DNA from: G963668435 sp963668435
GTDB taxonomy: Bacteria; Latescibacterota; Latescibacteria; Latescibacterales; Latescibacteraceae
NCBI GenBank assembly: GCA_963668435.2
Contig: CAXXSC010000008.1
Span: 1,240,001-1,304,000, forward strand
Direction of reading: 5' to 3'
DNA length: 64,000 nt
A model generated the notes under the pieces. It ran no database searches. It saw nothing but the letters and a program-made list of their open reading frames with translations, and had not been told where the DNA came from. The position numbers and the translations under genes are program-made. Below are positions 1 to 9,130 of this stretch, piece after piece (position 1 is the first letter of the stretch; every line of letters starts with the position of its first letter).

Positions 1-862
1 GCTCGCCGGTATGGTTGATCGAGGCATGCGCTGAAATGCTGTCCGGCGGCGCCATGAAAGCCGTGCCCACACGCTGGTGACGCAGGTTCTTACCGACAAA
101 AAGAAGGCTGTCGCCGATGAACTGGTTCCAGATTTCCTCGGCACCTTCAATATGGGCGTGGGGATGTGCGATATCGAATGACTCAATGCTCACCACGATG
201 AAATGCAATGGATGGTAATATTTCGCACCTGACAGGATATCACGAACAACATGACACCAATGGCCGCCGTACGACACCTTGCTGTCATGGTAATTGCCCG
301 AAACCATTTCCGTGCCGGGCTCGAAATCCTCACCGATTTCCTCGACAACGATCACGACTTCCAACAGCGCATCACCAGTGTTCTTGAACTGGTAGCGAAG
401 TCCGGCTGGTATGAAAACGCCGGTACCTTCCTCCAGATCAACCGTTTTGCCGCCTGCCTCCACGATGCCAGTGCCGCCAAGGACAAAGAAAAACTCCTGT
501 TCTTTATCATGTTTTGTCGGCTGAGTGCTGCTGTTGGGGCTCAGGATGCCATGATTGTATTCCTTCAGGTACTTGAGGATCGCACCGGGCTTTTCGGGAT
601 TGGCCGGATTCCCACGGGTGAAATAGGGATGCTCGATAAATCCGCCATGCCCCACATGACCGTTGGAATCTCGCCAGTCGCAGAGAAAGTTATCGACATC
701 CGTATCGCTTTCTCTTCGCTGCCCATCGAAATAGATGACAGGATCATGGCTCCTTAAAAATGATTGATACTCCTGATGAGAAATCACCATCTCGGGTTTC
801 TCACCCCATGCAAAGGTGGAAACGAGAAATATCGCAATAAGCACAAGTATCAGATATCGCAT
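1..862 (-). CDS. Exported cupin-domain protein, C-terminus cut by window edge
   Basis: The frame is open from an ATG at 862 to the left edge (287 codons), so the protein lacks its C-terminus here. The start has a GGAGAA ribosome site and is followed by a Sec signal peptide (hydrophobic LILVLIAIFLVSTFAWG). Residues about 110-160 form a cupin barrel: EQEFFFVLGGTGIVEAGG, then a GTGVFIPAGLRYQFKNTG stretch. A second cupin-like half follows (SFDIAHPHAHIEGAEEIWNQ), so it is probably a bicupin. Histidines and glutamates fit metal binding, but the substrate cannot be named. It is the most downstream visible gene of a minus-strand group with glycosidase-like and sialidase-like genes, which suggests a sugar-related role (inference). 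Confidence 0.8.
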   Translation of the reverse strand, partial: MRYLILVLIAIFLVSTFAWGEKPEMVISHQEYQSFLRSHDPVIYFDGQRRESDTDVDNFLCDWRDSNGHVGHGGFIEHPYFTRGNPANPEKPGAILKYLKEYNHGILSPNSSTQPTKHDKEQEFFFVLGGTGIVEAGGKTVDLEEGTGVFIPAGLRYQFKNTGDALLEVVIVVEEIGEDFEPGTEMVSGNYHDSKVSYGGHWCHVVRDILSGAKYYHPLHFIVVSIESFDIAHPHAHIEGAEEIWNQFIGDSLLFVGKNLRHQRVGTAFMAPPDSISAHASINHTGE

Positions 863-958
863 AAGCTTTCTCCTTCGAATCAGTCTATCCAGTAATAAAT
901 TTGTTACCATTGTTCTGCAAGCATTCATTCTTCACCATAAAGACTGATGATATTCCCT

Positions 959-2215
959 TTATTCGACAGACAGAATGAACAGACGGCCGTCACCGGAATC
1001 GAGCGAAATCTGGAGCCCCTCCATTGCCGGGCTGTCATCGAGAACGGGGATTTCCTCGCCGGTCTCCTTCGAAATTTCCCGGACCTGATCGGCAGGCACG
1101 CTGAACTCGACCGTGGGCCATGCAGTGAACGAATAGCTGTAATTGTTGACCATGACTGCCTGACGGTTGTCCTCATGCTTAAAAACACCGATAAGATAGT
1201 CGCCCTCGGAAATGCTTTTAAGCGGCCTGTCATCTGTAACTTTCCCCTGATCGCCCTCAGGCTGTTCGTAGATACGCCACTCGCCGGAAATTTCCGCCGG
1301 TTTATAAACACCCGTGCTGGTCAGCTTCATGATGGTCGGGCCGAGATTTTTAATGTCGTGGTTGATACGGGCTGCCTGATCATAATGGCGGGTTTTCAGG
1401 CCCTCGGAGGTGATAATCGCACCTCCCTTGGGAAATTCTCCGCCACCGGGAGTCCAGTAGCAGAAATACATAACACCCTTGGCGCCGTAGGCGATCGAGG
1501 TATATATCTGCCATCTGAGCTGCGCCTCTGTCGGATCGGAATGCACGCCGAACGGCATGGTGTTGAAATAATTCCAGAATGGGATATCCTTGATCAGCGA
1601 ATATTTCCGCATGATACCGAGATTGCCGAGATAGCCTTCGCGGCGGTCATCACCGGGTTTCATTACAGGATAATGGTCCATGCTGAGAACCTCGACACCG
1701 ACCTCATTCACAAAACGCCGGACATGCTCGTCATAGGTGCTGGTGCCTAGCTGTTCTTCGCTGGCATAATCGGGAAAAATGTTGATGTAGGCCATTTTCC
1801 CGGGCCGTGCCCCACAGACCTCGTCGGCTGTTTTACGTAACGCGGGAAAATCTTTGGCGCTCGGCTCGTCACGGATCATATACCCCCATACCGCCGGGCT
1901 GTCAGGAAGTTTATCGGGTTCGAGTCCGGCACGGGAGACAACCGCTTTCAGATCGTATCTTTCGCAGAGCGTAATCTGACGCCGCACATTTTCAGGCGTT
2001 CGCGCACCGAAACCGCCGACAACCATCGTGAAATCGGCGGCGGCAATATCTTTATAATGGGCATCCATGTTTTCATCGGCGGGCGGATCGACCCAGAATC
2101 CGATTGCAAACCTGTCCTGCTCAAAATCCCTGCTTTCCGCCACGGCAGATGTCATCAGACTCATCATTACAACTGCCGCAACATTCAAATGCATTCTGAT
2201 CGATCCTTTTTTCAT
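959..2215 (-). CDS. Exported glycosidase-like TIM-barrel protein
   Basis: 418 residues from the ATG at 2215, which has GGAAAGGG just upstream; an in-frame start 11 codons earlier has no such site. A signal peptide (MHLNVAAVVMMSLMTSAVAES) is followed by a barrel-like region resembling GH42 or other beta-galactosidase-like clans: FAIGFWVDPPADEN, WGYMIRDEPSAKDF with an acidic ExS motif at the end of a strand, and AYGAKGVMYFCYWTPGG near residue 255. The C-terminal about 90 residues look like a beta-sandwich, as in many exported glycosidases. The catalytic pair cannot be assigned with certainty. It sits 121 bases downstream of the sialidase-like gene on the same strand. The family assignment is from fold-like motifs only, so the exact substrate is unknown. 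Confidence 0.65.
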   Translation of the reverse strand: MKKGSIRMHLNVAAVVMMSLMTSAVAESRDFEQDRFAIGFWVDPPADENMDAHYKDIAAADFTMVVGGFGARTPENVRRQITLCERYDLKAVVSRAGLEPDKLPDSPAVWGYMIRDEPSAKDFPALRKTADEVCGARPGKMAYINIFPDYASEEQLGTSTYDEHVRRFVNEVGVEVLSMDHYPVMKPGDDRREGYLGNLGIMRKYSLIKDIPFWNYFNTMPFGVHSDPTEAQLRWQIYTSIAYGAKGVMYFCYWTPGGGEFPKGGAIITSEGLKTRHYDQAARINHDIKNLGPTIMKLTSTGVYKPAEISGEWRIYEQPEGDQGKVTDDRPLKSISEGDYLIGVFKHEDNRQAVMVNNYSYSFTAWPTVEFSVPADQVREISKETGEEIPVLDDSPAMEGLQISLDSGDGRLFILSVE

Positions 2216-2336
2216 TGCATCCCTTTCCACTGCAAATTGTTTACTCATTTTTCAATAGTTATTATTTTTCAACCACATATATTTCCAAAAACTTCTAACC
2301 GTATCCTGCCGCGATATCAACACGTATTCCCGCCGT

Positions 2337-3485
2337 TTATTGCGCGTCTCCAGCTTTGTCCACCAGTACACGTAGACGGGCGTCATCACTGACAATTTCA
2401 CCGGCCCTGATATCAGCCTCGCGAATGACCGCCATGAGAATCTCCTTATCACCTGACCTCGAATGATCGTAGATGATGTAAATCCTGCCATCCGCGGCTT
2501 CCACAGCATCGGGATACGACACATCCATCCGGCTGTCGATGAGCAGTCCACCAGTCCAGATCTTGCCGTCATCATCGGAGATGAACGCGCTGAGATTGTT
2601 ACGTTTCCCCATGATGCTGTTGTGATAGACCAGGAGCAGGCTGCCGGAGGAAAGCCTGCGAAGGTGGAACCTTGCGCTGGGGCCGTGTTTCCATTCGCTG
2701 CCCGGCGACCATGTTCTGCCGCCGTCCGTGGAAACGCTCTGACCGATACCATAGAAAGTCCTGACCAGCATCCAGAAACTGCCGTCGCCGCGCTCGACAA
2801 TCATGTGCTCATCGAATGCCCGTTCCGGCACATCGGCGCCGCCGCGCAGTGTCCAGCTCTCGCCCTTGTCGGTCGAGACATAAACATTGGAAAAACGCTC
2901 ACTGTCCATACCGGCGAGTTTCGGGTCACGGTTCCAGATAGCGGGGCACAACATCCATTCGCCATTTTTCGCCACACAGGGCCTGTTCATCATGATGCCG
3001 TTGGCGACACGGCGTGGCTCGGACCATTTCAGTCTGTCGGCATCGGGATTGTCGCAGCGGATACACCATGTTCCCGAACGGCCGTCGAACCACTCATAGC
3101 TCTGCGCCCAGAATACCCAGAGGCGTTTCTGCGGATCGATCCAGAGAACCGGATCATAGGCTCTGACTTTTCCCGGCGGATCGACCACGAGGACAGGCGC
3201 AGACCATGTTTCGCCATCGTCATCGCTGTGTATAACCACAACATAATTCTCGTCGCCCTCTGTTTCGCCGCCCGAATACCAGATTGCCCATATACGGCCT
3301 TTTTCTGTCCGCTCTATGCTCGGGATTCCCTGCCAGAGACGGCTTTCCGGCGCATATTCCGGCCCGGGACTTTGATTTACCGGCGGTGAGATGAGTGAAT
3401 CGTCAGGCTTTTCTTCCGCATGGGCGATTACAGGGTTGAATACAATAGCGAGTGCGGAATAGAGAATTACGAGTGTGCTTTTCAT
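2337..3485 (-). CDS. Exported BNR-repeat, sialidase-like protein
   Basis: 382 residues from the ATG at 3485, which is preceded by AGGAAAA; an earlier in-frame start adds 32 residues with no ribosome site. After a signal peptide (LVILYSALAIVFNPVIAHA) the protein carries at least four Asp-box motifs of six-bladed propellers: SDDDGETWS, STDKGESWT, STDGGRTWS and SDDDGKIWT. The usual FRIP signature is replaced by QGIPSIER, so one arginine of the sialic-acid triad seems absent. This form is common in BNR proteins found with polysaccharide-degrading enzymes. It probably hydrolyses or binds a glycan outside the cytoplasm; true sialidase activity is doubtful. Confidence 0.8.
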   Translation of the reverse strand: MKSTLVILYSALAIVFNPVIAHAEEKPDDSLISPPVNQSPGPEYAPESRLWQGIPSIERTEKGRIWAIWYSGGETEGDENYVVVIHSDDDGETWSAPVLVVDPPGKVRAYDPVLWIDPQKRLWVFWAQSYEWFDGRSGTWCIRCDNPDADRLKWSEPRRVANGIMMNRPCVAKNGEWMLCPAIWNRDPKLAGMDSERFSNVYVSTDKGESWTLRGGADVPERAFDEHMIVERGDGSFWMLVRTFYGIGQSVSTDGGRTWSPGSEWKHGPSARFHLRRLSSGSLLLVYHNSIMGKRNNLSAFISDDDGKIWTGGLLIDSRMDVSYPDAVEAADGRIYIIYDHSRSGDKEILMAVIREADIRAGEIVSDDARLRVLVDKAGDAQ

Positions 3486-3627
3486 AGATTTTCCTGTACG
3501 TATACTTGAAATTAGATTTTGATAGCCATCCCTGCGTTCATAAGAATAAAAGGCACAGAGAATATACAATATGATGATCACGTTATCCTGTTAAATATAC
3601 AGCACGTTATAGAATGATATCGGCCAT

Positions 3628-4734
3628 TTACAATCCGAAATATTTCCTGAACGCTTTTTCCAGTTCACCGCCATTCATTACCGCACCGCTCCACTCGTCG
3701 TCGAGATCGGCGATCCTGACCGGTTTGCCGCCCTCCTCGAGATGTGACTTGAACGCGGCGAGATAGACCGCTGTCTTGCGTTCGATGGATTCAAGGCTTT
3801 CCGGCATGGCGGCCTTGCCGTTCTCAACCATCATCTGGAAATACAGCAGCATGGGAGTCCACATGGCAATATCACGGTCATGCGGGCCGCGCTCCCACCA
3901 GAGCCACTGCTCGAAATAGTCAGCCCGCTCGGTGTAGACCTTGATGTGGGCGTTGGTCAGGCCGCCGGGGATTTCCTGAAGCGCCCCGTAGAAACGGCTG
4001 CCGTCCTCTTTCGCCTCGTGCTCGATCACGACAAGACCGTTCGGTTTCCTCCAGTCAGGCGTTATGTATGCCGCGCTGACGACGGGATCGTCGACCACCT
4101 TAAGACACATCCAGAGCCCGTGAACACCGTGGGTGGAATAATCGCTCATGGAGTTATCGGCGCAGTAACCGGTGACTTTCCAGTGTTTGATACGGTCCTT
4201 TATCACCATGACATCGCGGGTATACTCGAAAGAGGAGCCGCACATGAGCGGCGCATCGCCTTTTTTCGCCTGTGCGATGATCTCTTTCGCCATCGCCATG
4301 TTATTGGCAAAGGGGCGGTTGATGAACGTGGGCATTCCGGCCTCGAGATATGGCTGGTTTATCCTGTGATTGCACACAAGAGACACATAGCTGCCGTTGA
4401 GGATGCCGTCAACCTTGCCGACCATATCATCGAAATTCTTCACCGGCGTGCAGTTGTATTTTTTTGCAAACTCGAGCTTTTTTTCCTCATCGATGTCCCA
4501 GCAGTGGGTCATGACCATGCCGGTAGTCCGGGTCTTGCCGACAGCGTTGATGAGTGATCCCCAGAGATTCCACGTGTGGGTACGGTCGCAGTTGAGCACA
4601 CCGATCTCAATGAGATCATTGGGACTTTTCCGCTTGAAACGTAATGTTTCCGCAGCCGCATTTTCAGCTATAAGGGCACCGGATGCCGCAGCTCCGGCTA
4701 ACGCTTTCCTTCGTGAAATCCTCAGTGACGCCAT
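3628..4734 (-). CDS. Tat-exported Gfo/Idh/MocA-like oxidoreductase
   Basis: 368 residues with GGGAGGT upstream of the ATG. The N-terminus MASLRISRRKALAGAAASG is a twin-arginine (Tat) leader with the pattern S-R-R-K-A-L, implying export after folding with cofactor. The mature part starts with a Rossmann-like strand (IEIGVLNCDRTHTWN), although the usual GxGxxG is not obvious. Later motifs fit the Gfo/Idh/MocA fold: VKNFDDMVGKVDGILNG, PYLEAGMPTFINRPFANN with the family's cofactor-binding E-x-x-K-P region in modified form (INRPF), and a C-terminal beta-sheet domain. The Arg in place of Lys in that motif suggests altered or lost dehydrogenase activity. The reaction on a sugar or inositol-like compound is inferred. 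Confidence 0.7.
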   Translation of the reverse strand: MASLRISRRKALAGAAASGALIAENAAAETLRFKRKSPNDLIEIGVLNCDRTHTWNLWGSLINAVGKTRTTGMVMTHCWDIDEEKKLEFAKKYNCTPVKNFDDMVGKVDGILNGSYVSLVCNHRINQPYLEAGMPTFINRPFANNMAMAKEIIAQAKKGDAPLMCGSSFEYTRDVMVIKDRIKHWKVTGYCADNSMSDYSTHGVHGLWMCLKVVDDPVVSAAYITPDWRKPNGLVVIEHEAKEDGSRFYGALQEIPGGLTNAHIKVYTERADYFEQWLWWERGPHDRDIAMWTPMLLYFQMMVENGKAAMPESLESIERKTAVYLAAFKSHLEEGGKPVRIADLDDEWSGAVMNGGELEKAFRKYFGL

Positions 4735-4832
4735 GCATACCTCCCATAATGGTTGGACACCATGAACGATATCGAATTCTATCTGTATTGAAGTATTCTC
4801 TGTATGCTTTTCTATGCGGATTACATAAGGAA

Positions 4833-5771
4833 TCAGCTTTTTTCGAAAGGCTCGATGTGTATTGTGACAAACGCGGCGCTATCGATAGCATTCCGCACTG
4901 CATCCTCCACCGCTGTAGCAATATTGTGCCCCTCGAGGACGGTTATGGAGGGTTCAACCTGTACATGGGCATCAACAGTGACATAACGTCCGAGCGAGCG
5001 GGTCCGGACCTTGTGGGCGCCTCTCACGCCCTCTACCGAAAATATCGCATCATCAATGCGCTCCCTTGCCTTGCGAGAGATGGACTCGTCCGAAAGCTCC
5101 CTGAATGCCTGCCAGACAATCTCAACACCGACCTTGATCACGAGCAGACTTACGAATACGGCGGCAATGGGATCGAGCACTGTCCATGAAGCTCCAAGGA
5201 TCATGGCGCCGCCGATACCGATAACAGTACCAACCGAAGAAAGCGCATCCGAGCGGTGATGCCAGGCGTTCGCTTCGAGTGTTTTACTGCCGGAGCGACG
5301 GGCGGCATGGCGTGTATAATGGAAGAGCCCCTCTTTGGAAAGAATCGAAATAAATGCCACAATAAGCGCCACCATTCCCGGCATTGCCGGGGCATCGCCA
5401 TGAAAGTATCGCAGTATCGATGATGCTCCAGAGCGCAGCATGGCTAAACCGGTGAAAGCGACCGTGATCCCCATAAAGAGTGAAATCGCTGTCTCGATAC
5501 GTCCGTGGCCGTACGCGTGGCCCTCGTCGGCGGGTTTCGTCAGGAAACGGAGACCGATGAGTACACCGATATCCGTAATGAAATCGGAAAACGAGTGAAC
5601 CGCATCGGCGATAAGCGCCGCGGAAGAACCGAGAATACCACCTATCGCTTTCAAAACGATCAGTATTACATTGACAGCCATTCCCGTCCAGGTCGCGTTG
5701 AGTCCCGCGGAATAGAGGTCATCCGGAAGCAGTTCACGGCTCTCTTCCGATATTTGCCCGGTATCTGCCAT
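4833..5771 (-). CDS. Cation diffusion facilitator (CDF) metal transporter
   Basis: 312 residues from the ATG at 5771, which has AAGG five bases upstream; the frame extends 69 codons further up, but those starts lack ribosome sites and would overlap the upstream gene. This length is typical of FieF/ZitB-type transporters. Six membrane segments are visible between residues about 25 and 225. Metal-binding motifs are present: ADAVHSFSDFITD in TM2, GHAYGHGRIE in the loop, and WHHRSDALSS in TM5. The C-terminal about 90 residues form the cytoplasmic ferredoxin-like domain (VRTRSLGRYVTVDAHVQV). It would export divalent metals such as zinc, iron or manganese using the proton gradient; the metal cannot be told from sequence. 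Confidence 0.92.
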   Translation of the reverse strand: MADTGQISEESRELLPDDLYSAGLNATWTGMAVNVILIVLKAIGGILGSSAALIADAVHSFSDFITDIGVLIGLRFLTKPADEGHAYGHGRIETAISLFMGITVAFTGLAMLRSGASSILRYFHGDAPAMPGMVALIVAFISILSKEGLFHYTRHAARRSGSKTLEANAWHHRSDALSSVGTVIGIGGAMILGASWTVLDPIAAVFVSLLVIKVGVEIVWQAFRELSDESISRKARERIDDAIFSVEGVRGAHKVRTRSLGRYVTVDAHVQVEPSITVLEGHNIATAVEDAVRNAIDSAAFVTIHIEPFEKS

Positions 5772-5944
5772 ATCATACCTTGCCTTTTCAGGTTTCATTA
5801 CCAGTGTTTCAATACCAGTATAGTATTCCCGATTTGCTGAAAACACAAGTATTTTCGGCAACAAACAGAAACGAAAGACACGCGGTCCCGCAACTGACAA
5901 CAGCATTCGTTGGATACGTGGGATACGAAAACGTTCAGCACTGG

Positions 5945-8041
5945 CTACAGAAGACCGAAACGTTTCCTGAGCGCCCATTCAAGCGAGAGAAGGATGATGA
6001 TCAACAGCGGATAGAGCGGATTGAGCCACGGCGCTTTCGAATCCTCAGAGCGCTCCTCGACAACAGCGAAATCGAGTGCGTTATAGAGAGAATCGACACC
6101 TGACGGGCTCAGGGCAAGGCCGCCATGTTTTTTCGCGAGAGCGGCGAGTGCAGCGTGATCGGGCCTGCTGTCGCGAAATTCGAGTGAGGAAGGTGTGACG
6201 GTGAAAGTGCCACGGCTTTCCGCGAGAAGACGGTCACCGGAATACGCGCTGGCGTGGAATGTGTGGCCCCCCGCACCGGGACTTTTCATGGCTCCTGAAT
6301 ACAAGGCCGGGCTGGCCTCATCGAGAATAACTTTGCGCGAGGAAAGCGAATCGACTGTCACGGTGACTGTCGCTGCGGAAACCGGCATGTAAACGCTGTC
6401 ATATAGACGTGCCTCGAAATCGACATCCTCGCCGCTGAGAAATACTGTTTTCGCTGTTGTCACTGTCAGGGGCGATGCCGCGTCGTGGGATACGATCCAG
6501 CGAAGTGCCGCGGTTATGAACGTATCATAAAATGTGTTCATCCCCGTACCCGTCATCATGAGCTTCCATCGCCAGATACCGGAGGCAGGAATGGCGACAA
6601 CCGCGCCGCTGCCGTGTTTTCCCGTAGCGATAAGCGGTGCCGCAGTTACATTCTTCCCTTCCGGCTCGGCCTCGGCGAGCAGCTGGCTCCCTGAACGCGC
6701 TGTCGTGCGCATGAGAGAATGAAGCGGCGGGAGTTTCTGCCAGGAACCGGGACCACCGGCGCTGGTAATGAAATGCGTACTGCCCTGCCCTGTCAGTGAC
6801 ACATGGTAACTACCGCCTTCAGCGCTTTCCGAATCGATACGGAGCGGCAGTACAGATGCAAGCACCGCAGCGCCCGCGCCCTTGAATGCCGAACCAATAA
6901 ACAACAACCCCGCCCCATGATCGACAGCGGTAACGATCTTTTCCGCAAACCCCGCATCGAGCGAGTTACCACCACCGTCCAGAACGATATACAGGTCATA
7001 TGCACTGTCATTTCCTGCTGAGTCACCATCCTCCTCGCGGATACCGGAAACGTGGAATACACTCTCGAAAGCGTCATCAGCCTCGATAACCCGTCTGAGA
7101 AATGCCAGATCGGGCGAAGGGGCCGCGGCGAGCACAAGCACCCTGAAACGGCTTTGCAGGGCCGTGATGTCGAAGAAAACGCTGTTGTTGTCTGAAAGAA
7201 GATCATTTTCGGGATCGATTGCCGCCTCGAAAGTCTGGAGCCCATTACCGCTGACAGGAATCCTGAGTGACACGGCACACCGCCTGCTGTTGTCAAACAC
7301 CGCGACCGCCGAGGCAACTGTCTCGCCGTCCCGGTTAAGGCTTACCGGCATCGGACCGTTCATGACTTTGGTTGATTCGAGCGTGACCGTGACTTCCGCC
7401 TCCTCACCGGAATAGACAGTCGAGGGTGCGGAGACCGGCAGTAAGCTTATGTCGCCGGGAAGATCGTAAGATCCGGCGGCGACAGTGTGAACGGTAATAT
7501 CACCGTCGATATCTGCGGCAAGAGGGGCGAGCCCCATGTTCCAGCGCCCGTCGGACACAATGACACAGGCGGCGATCTTATCTCCGGCGGATACCTCAGC
7601 CAGCGCGGCAGCAATATCTGTAGCCTCGTCATCGAACGCGGGGTTGTCGCTTTTCAGGGGAGCGGTTTCGCTTCCGAACCGGTACAACACTGCATTGTCG
7701 CCCAGACGGTCACCGAGCGTTTTCACAGAGTGGAGAGCCTCCTGCGATCGTGACGGATCGCTGTCGAGCGCCATGGAAAGGCTTGTGTCAAGAAGGATCG
7801 CTGTTTTCGGCGTTTTCGCCTCGGTCATAATGAGACGGATAAGCGGCATGGCAAATGCAAGAACAAGCAGTGCGAGAGCTGTCGCGCGGAGCATGGTTAG
7901 CAGTTTCTGACGCCAGCCGCTGAGAGACGGCACCGTTGTACGGTAATGCCAGAGAGCGGCAAAAAACGAAATAAGGACGAGCAGCGCCGCCAGCCAGCCG
8001 CCTATCCTGAGGAATTGAAGCGAAATCGATTCTATGTGCAT
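5945..8041 (-). CDS. VWA-domain membrane protein
   Basis: 698 residues. Two membrane helices lie near the N-terminus (about 13-30 and 48-70). A von Willebrand A domain follows, with MIDAS motif LLDTSLSMALDS (DxSxS) and CVIVSDGRWN at the second metal-ligand position. Beta-sandwich domains occupy about residues 200-290. An alpha/beta region (FRVLVLAAAPSPDLAFLRRV, LLFIGSAFKGAG) resembles the glutamine-amidotransferase-like fold of related proteins. A single C-terminal helix (PLYPLLIIILLSLEWAL) ends the chain. The architecture matches large BatA/YfbK-like periplasm-facing membrane proteins of FCB bacteria, often linked to MoxR ATPases; no MoxR gene is in the window. No clear ribosome site precedes the ATG, so the start is the most likely but not certain one. 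Confidence 0.8.
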   Translation of the reverse strand: MHIESISLQFLRIGGWLAALLVLISFFAALWHYRTTVPSLSGWRQKLLTMLRATALALLVLAFAMPLIRLIMTEAKTPKTAILLDTSLSMALDSDPSRSQEALHSVKTLGDRLGDNAVLYRFGSETAPLKSDNPAFDDEATDIAAALAEVSAGDKIAACVIVSDGRWNMGLAPLAADIDGDITVHTVAAGSYDLPGDISLLPVSAPSTVYSGEEAEVTVTLESTKVMNGPMPVSLNRDGETVASAVAVFDNSRRCAVSLRIPVSGNGLQTFEAAIDPENDLLSDNNSVFFDITALQSRFRVLVLAAAPSPDLAFLRRVIEADDAFESVFHVSGIREEDGDSAGNDSAYDLYIVLDGGGNSLDAGFAEKIVTAVDHGAGLLFIGSAFKGAGAAVLASVLPLRIDSESAEGGSYHVSLTGQGSTHFITSAGGPGSWQKLPPLHSLMRTTARSGSQLLAEAEPEGKNVTAAPLIATGKHGSGAVVAIPASGIWRWKLMMTGTGMNTFYDTFITAALRWIVSHDAASPLTVTTAKTVFLSGEDVDFEARLYDSVYMPVSAATVTVTVDSLSSRKVILDEASPALYSGAMKSPGAGGHTFHASAYSGDRLLAESRGTFTVTPSSLEFRDSRPDHAALAALAKKHGGLALSPSGVDSLYNALDFAVVEERSEDSKAPWLNPLYPLLIIILLSLEWALRKRFGLL

Positions 8042-8085
8042 CAGAGGGTATCAACTCTTTCGTAAAGTACTGCCGGCGAATTCCA

Positions 8086-9078
8086 TCAGAGCGGCAGTTG
8101 CGGTTCAGGACTCAGTGTCAGGGGCGAACTCATACCGCGCATCATTCGCTCGTGTCCGGCACGGGCTATCATGGCGGCATTATCGGTACAGTATTTAAGC
8201 GGGGGCGCATAAAGTGTGAAATTCCGCCGCGAACAGTCTTTTTCCAGACGTTCTCTCAGCGCCCGGTTCGCAGCCACACCACCGGCAAGCAGCAGTGTCG
8301 AGACACCGTATTCTTTCATGGCGCGGATGGTTTTCGTGGCAAGTGCGCTGACTACAGCCTCCTGGAAAGATGCGAGAATCCCGGCAAGATTAGCCTGTAC
8401 ATACTCCTCACCCTTCTCGTTCACATAGACCAGCACAGCCGTTTTCAGACCGGAAAACGAGAACTCGTATTCCGGCACCTTGCTCACCGGGAATTTGACA
8501 AATGCCGGATCACCGTCCCCGGCTATTTTCTGGATCACCGGGCCGCCCGGATATCCGAGACCGAGCAGTTTCGCTACCTTGTCGAACGCCTCGCCCGCGG
8601 CATCATCACGCGTACTGCCGAGCACCTCGTAGGACAGCGGCTCCCGCATGAGAACAATCTCCGTGTGACCGCCTGAAACCACAAGTACAATCGACGGGTA
8701 CGGTGGGTACGGCTCTTCGATGAAATTCGAGTAAATATGCCCCTCGATATGATGCACACCGATCATGGGGATGTCACGCGCAAGCGACAGTGCCTTGCTC
8801 GCACTTACTCCAACAAGGAGCGAACCGACAAGACCGGGACCTGCGGTCACAGCGATCCCCTCGATATCATCAAGAGTCCTTGACGCTTTATCGAGCGCGG
8901 AATCGATGACAGGCAAAATGAGCGACAGATGGGCGCGGCTTGCGAGTTCGGGTACAACACCGCCGTACTCGCTGTGCTCCATCTGGGATGATATGACAAG
9001 CGAACGAAGGCCGCTGTCGCCGCTGTATACGGCCGCGGATGTATCGTCGCAGGAAGTTTCGATACCGAGAATGTTCAC
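8086..9078 (-). CDS. tsaD: tRNA N6-adenosine threonylcarbamoyltransferase TsaD
   Basis: 330 residues, the normal length for this universal enzyme. It transfers the threonylcarbamoyl group from TC-AMP to A37 of ANN-decoding tRNAs, working with TsaB, TsaE and TsaC, none of which are in the window. The start is GTG with AGAGGAA upstream. Diagnostic motifs are in order: GIETSCDDTSAAVY (ASKHA phosphate 1), HHIEGHIYSNF with the metal-binding HxxxH, LVVSGGHTEIV, GLGYPGGPVIQK, FSFSGLKTAV and LLAGGVAANRALRERL. It lies between the VWA protein and the YbbR protein on the same strand with short gaps, so a shared transcript is likely. Confidence 0.97.
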   Translation of the reverse strand: MNILGIETSCDDTSAAVYSGDSGLRSLVISSQMEHSEYGGVVPELASRAHLSLILPVIDSALDKASRTLDDIEGIAVTAGPGLVGSLLVGVSASKALSLARDIPMIGVHHIEGHIYSNFIEEPYPPYPSIVLVVSGGHTEIVLMREPLSYEVLGSTRDDAAGEAFDKVAKLLGLGYPGGPVIQKIAGDGDPAFVKFPVSKVPEYEFSFSGLKTAVLVYVNEKGEEYVQANLAGILASFQEAVVSALATKTIRAMKEYGVSTLLLAGGVAANRALRERLEKDCSRRNFTLYAPPLKYCTDNAAMIARAGHERMMRGMSSPLTLSPEPQLPL

Positions 9079-9130
9079 GTATTCCTCTTTTGCAGGAAAC
9101 AGGCTTGATTTCAGAGCAGGCCGCCGGGCA

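Noticed and set aside
947..1750. Long open frame on the plus strand over the glycosidase-like gene
   Set aside because: It is antisense to a gene with signal peptide, ribosome site and conserved motifs, and has no own ribosome site or family resemblance.
2463..3389. 300-codon plus-strand frame over the sialidase-like gene
   Set aside because: Low-complexity H/A/R-rich product antisense to a gene with four Asp boxes.
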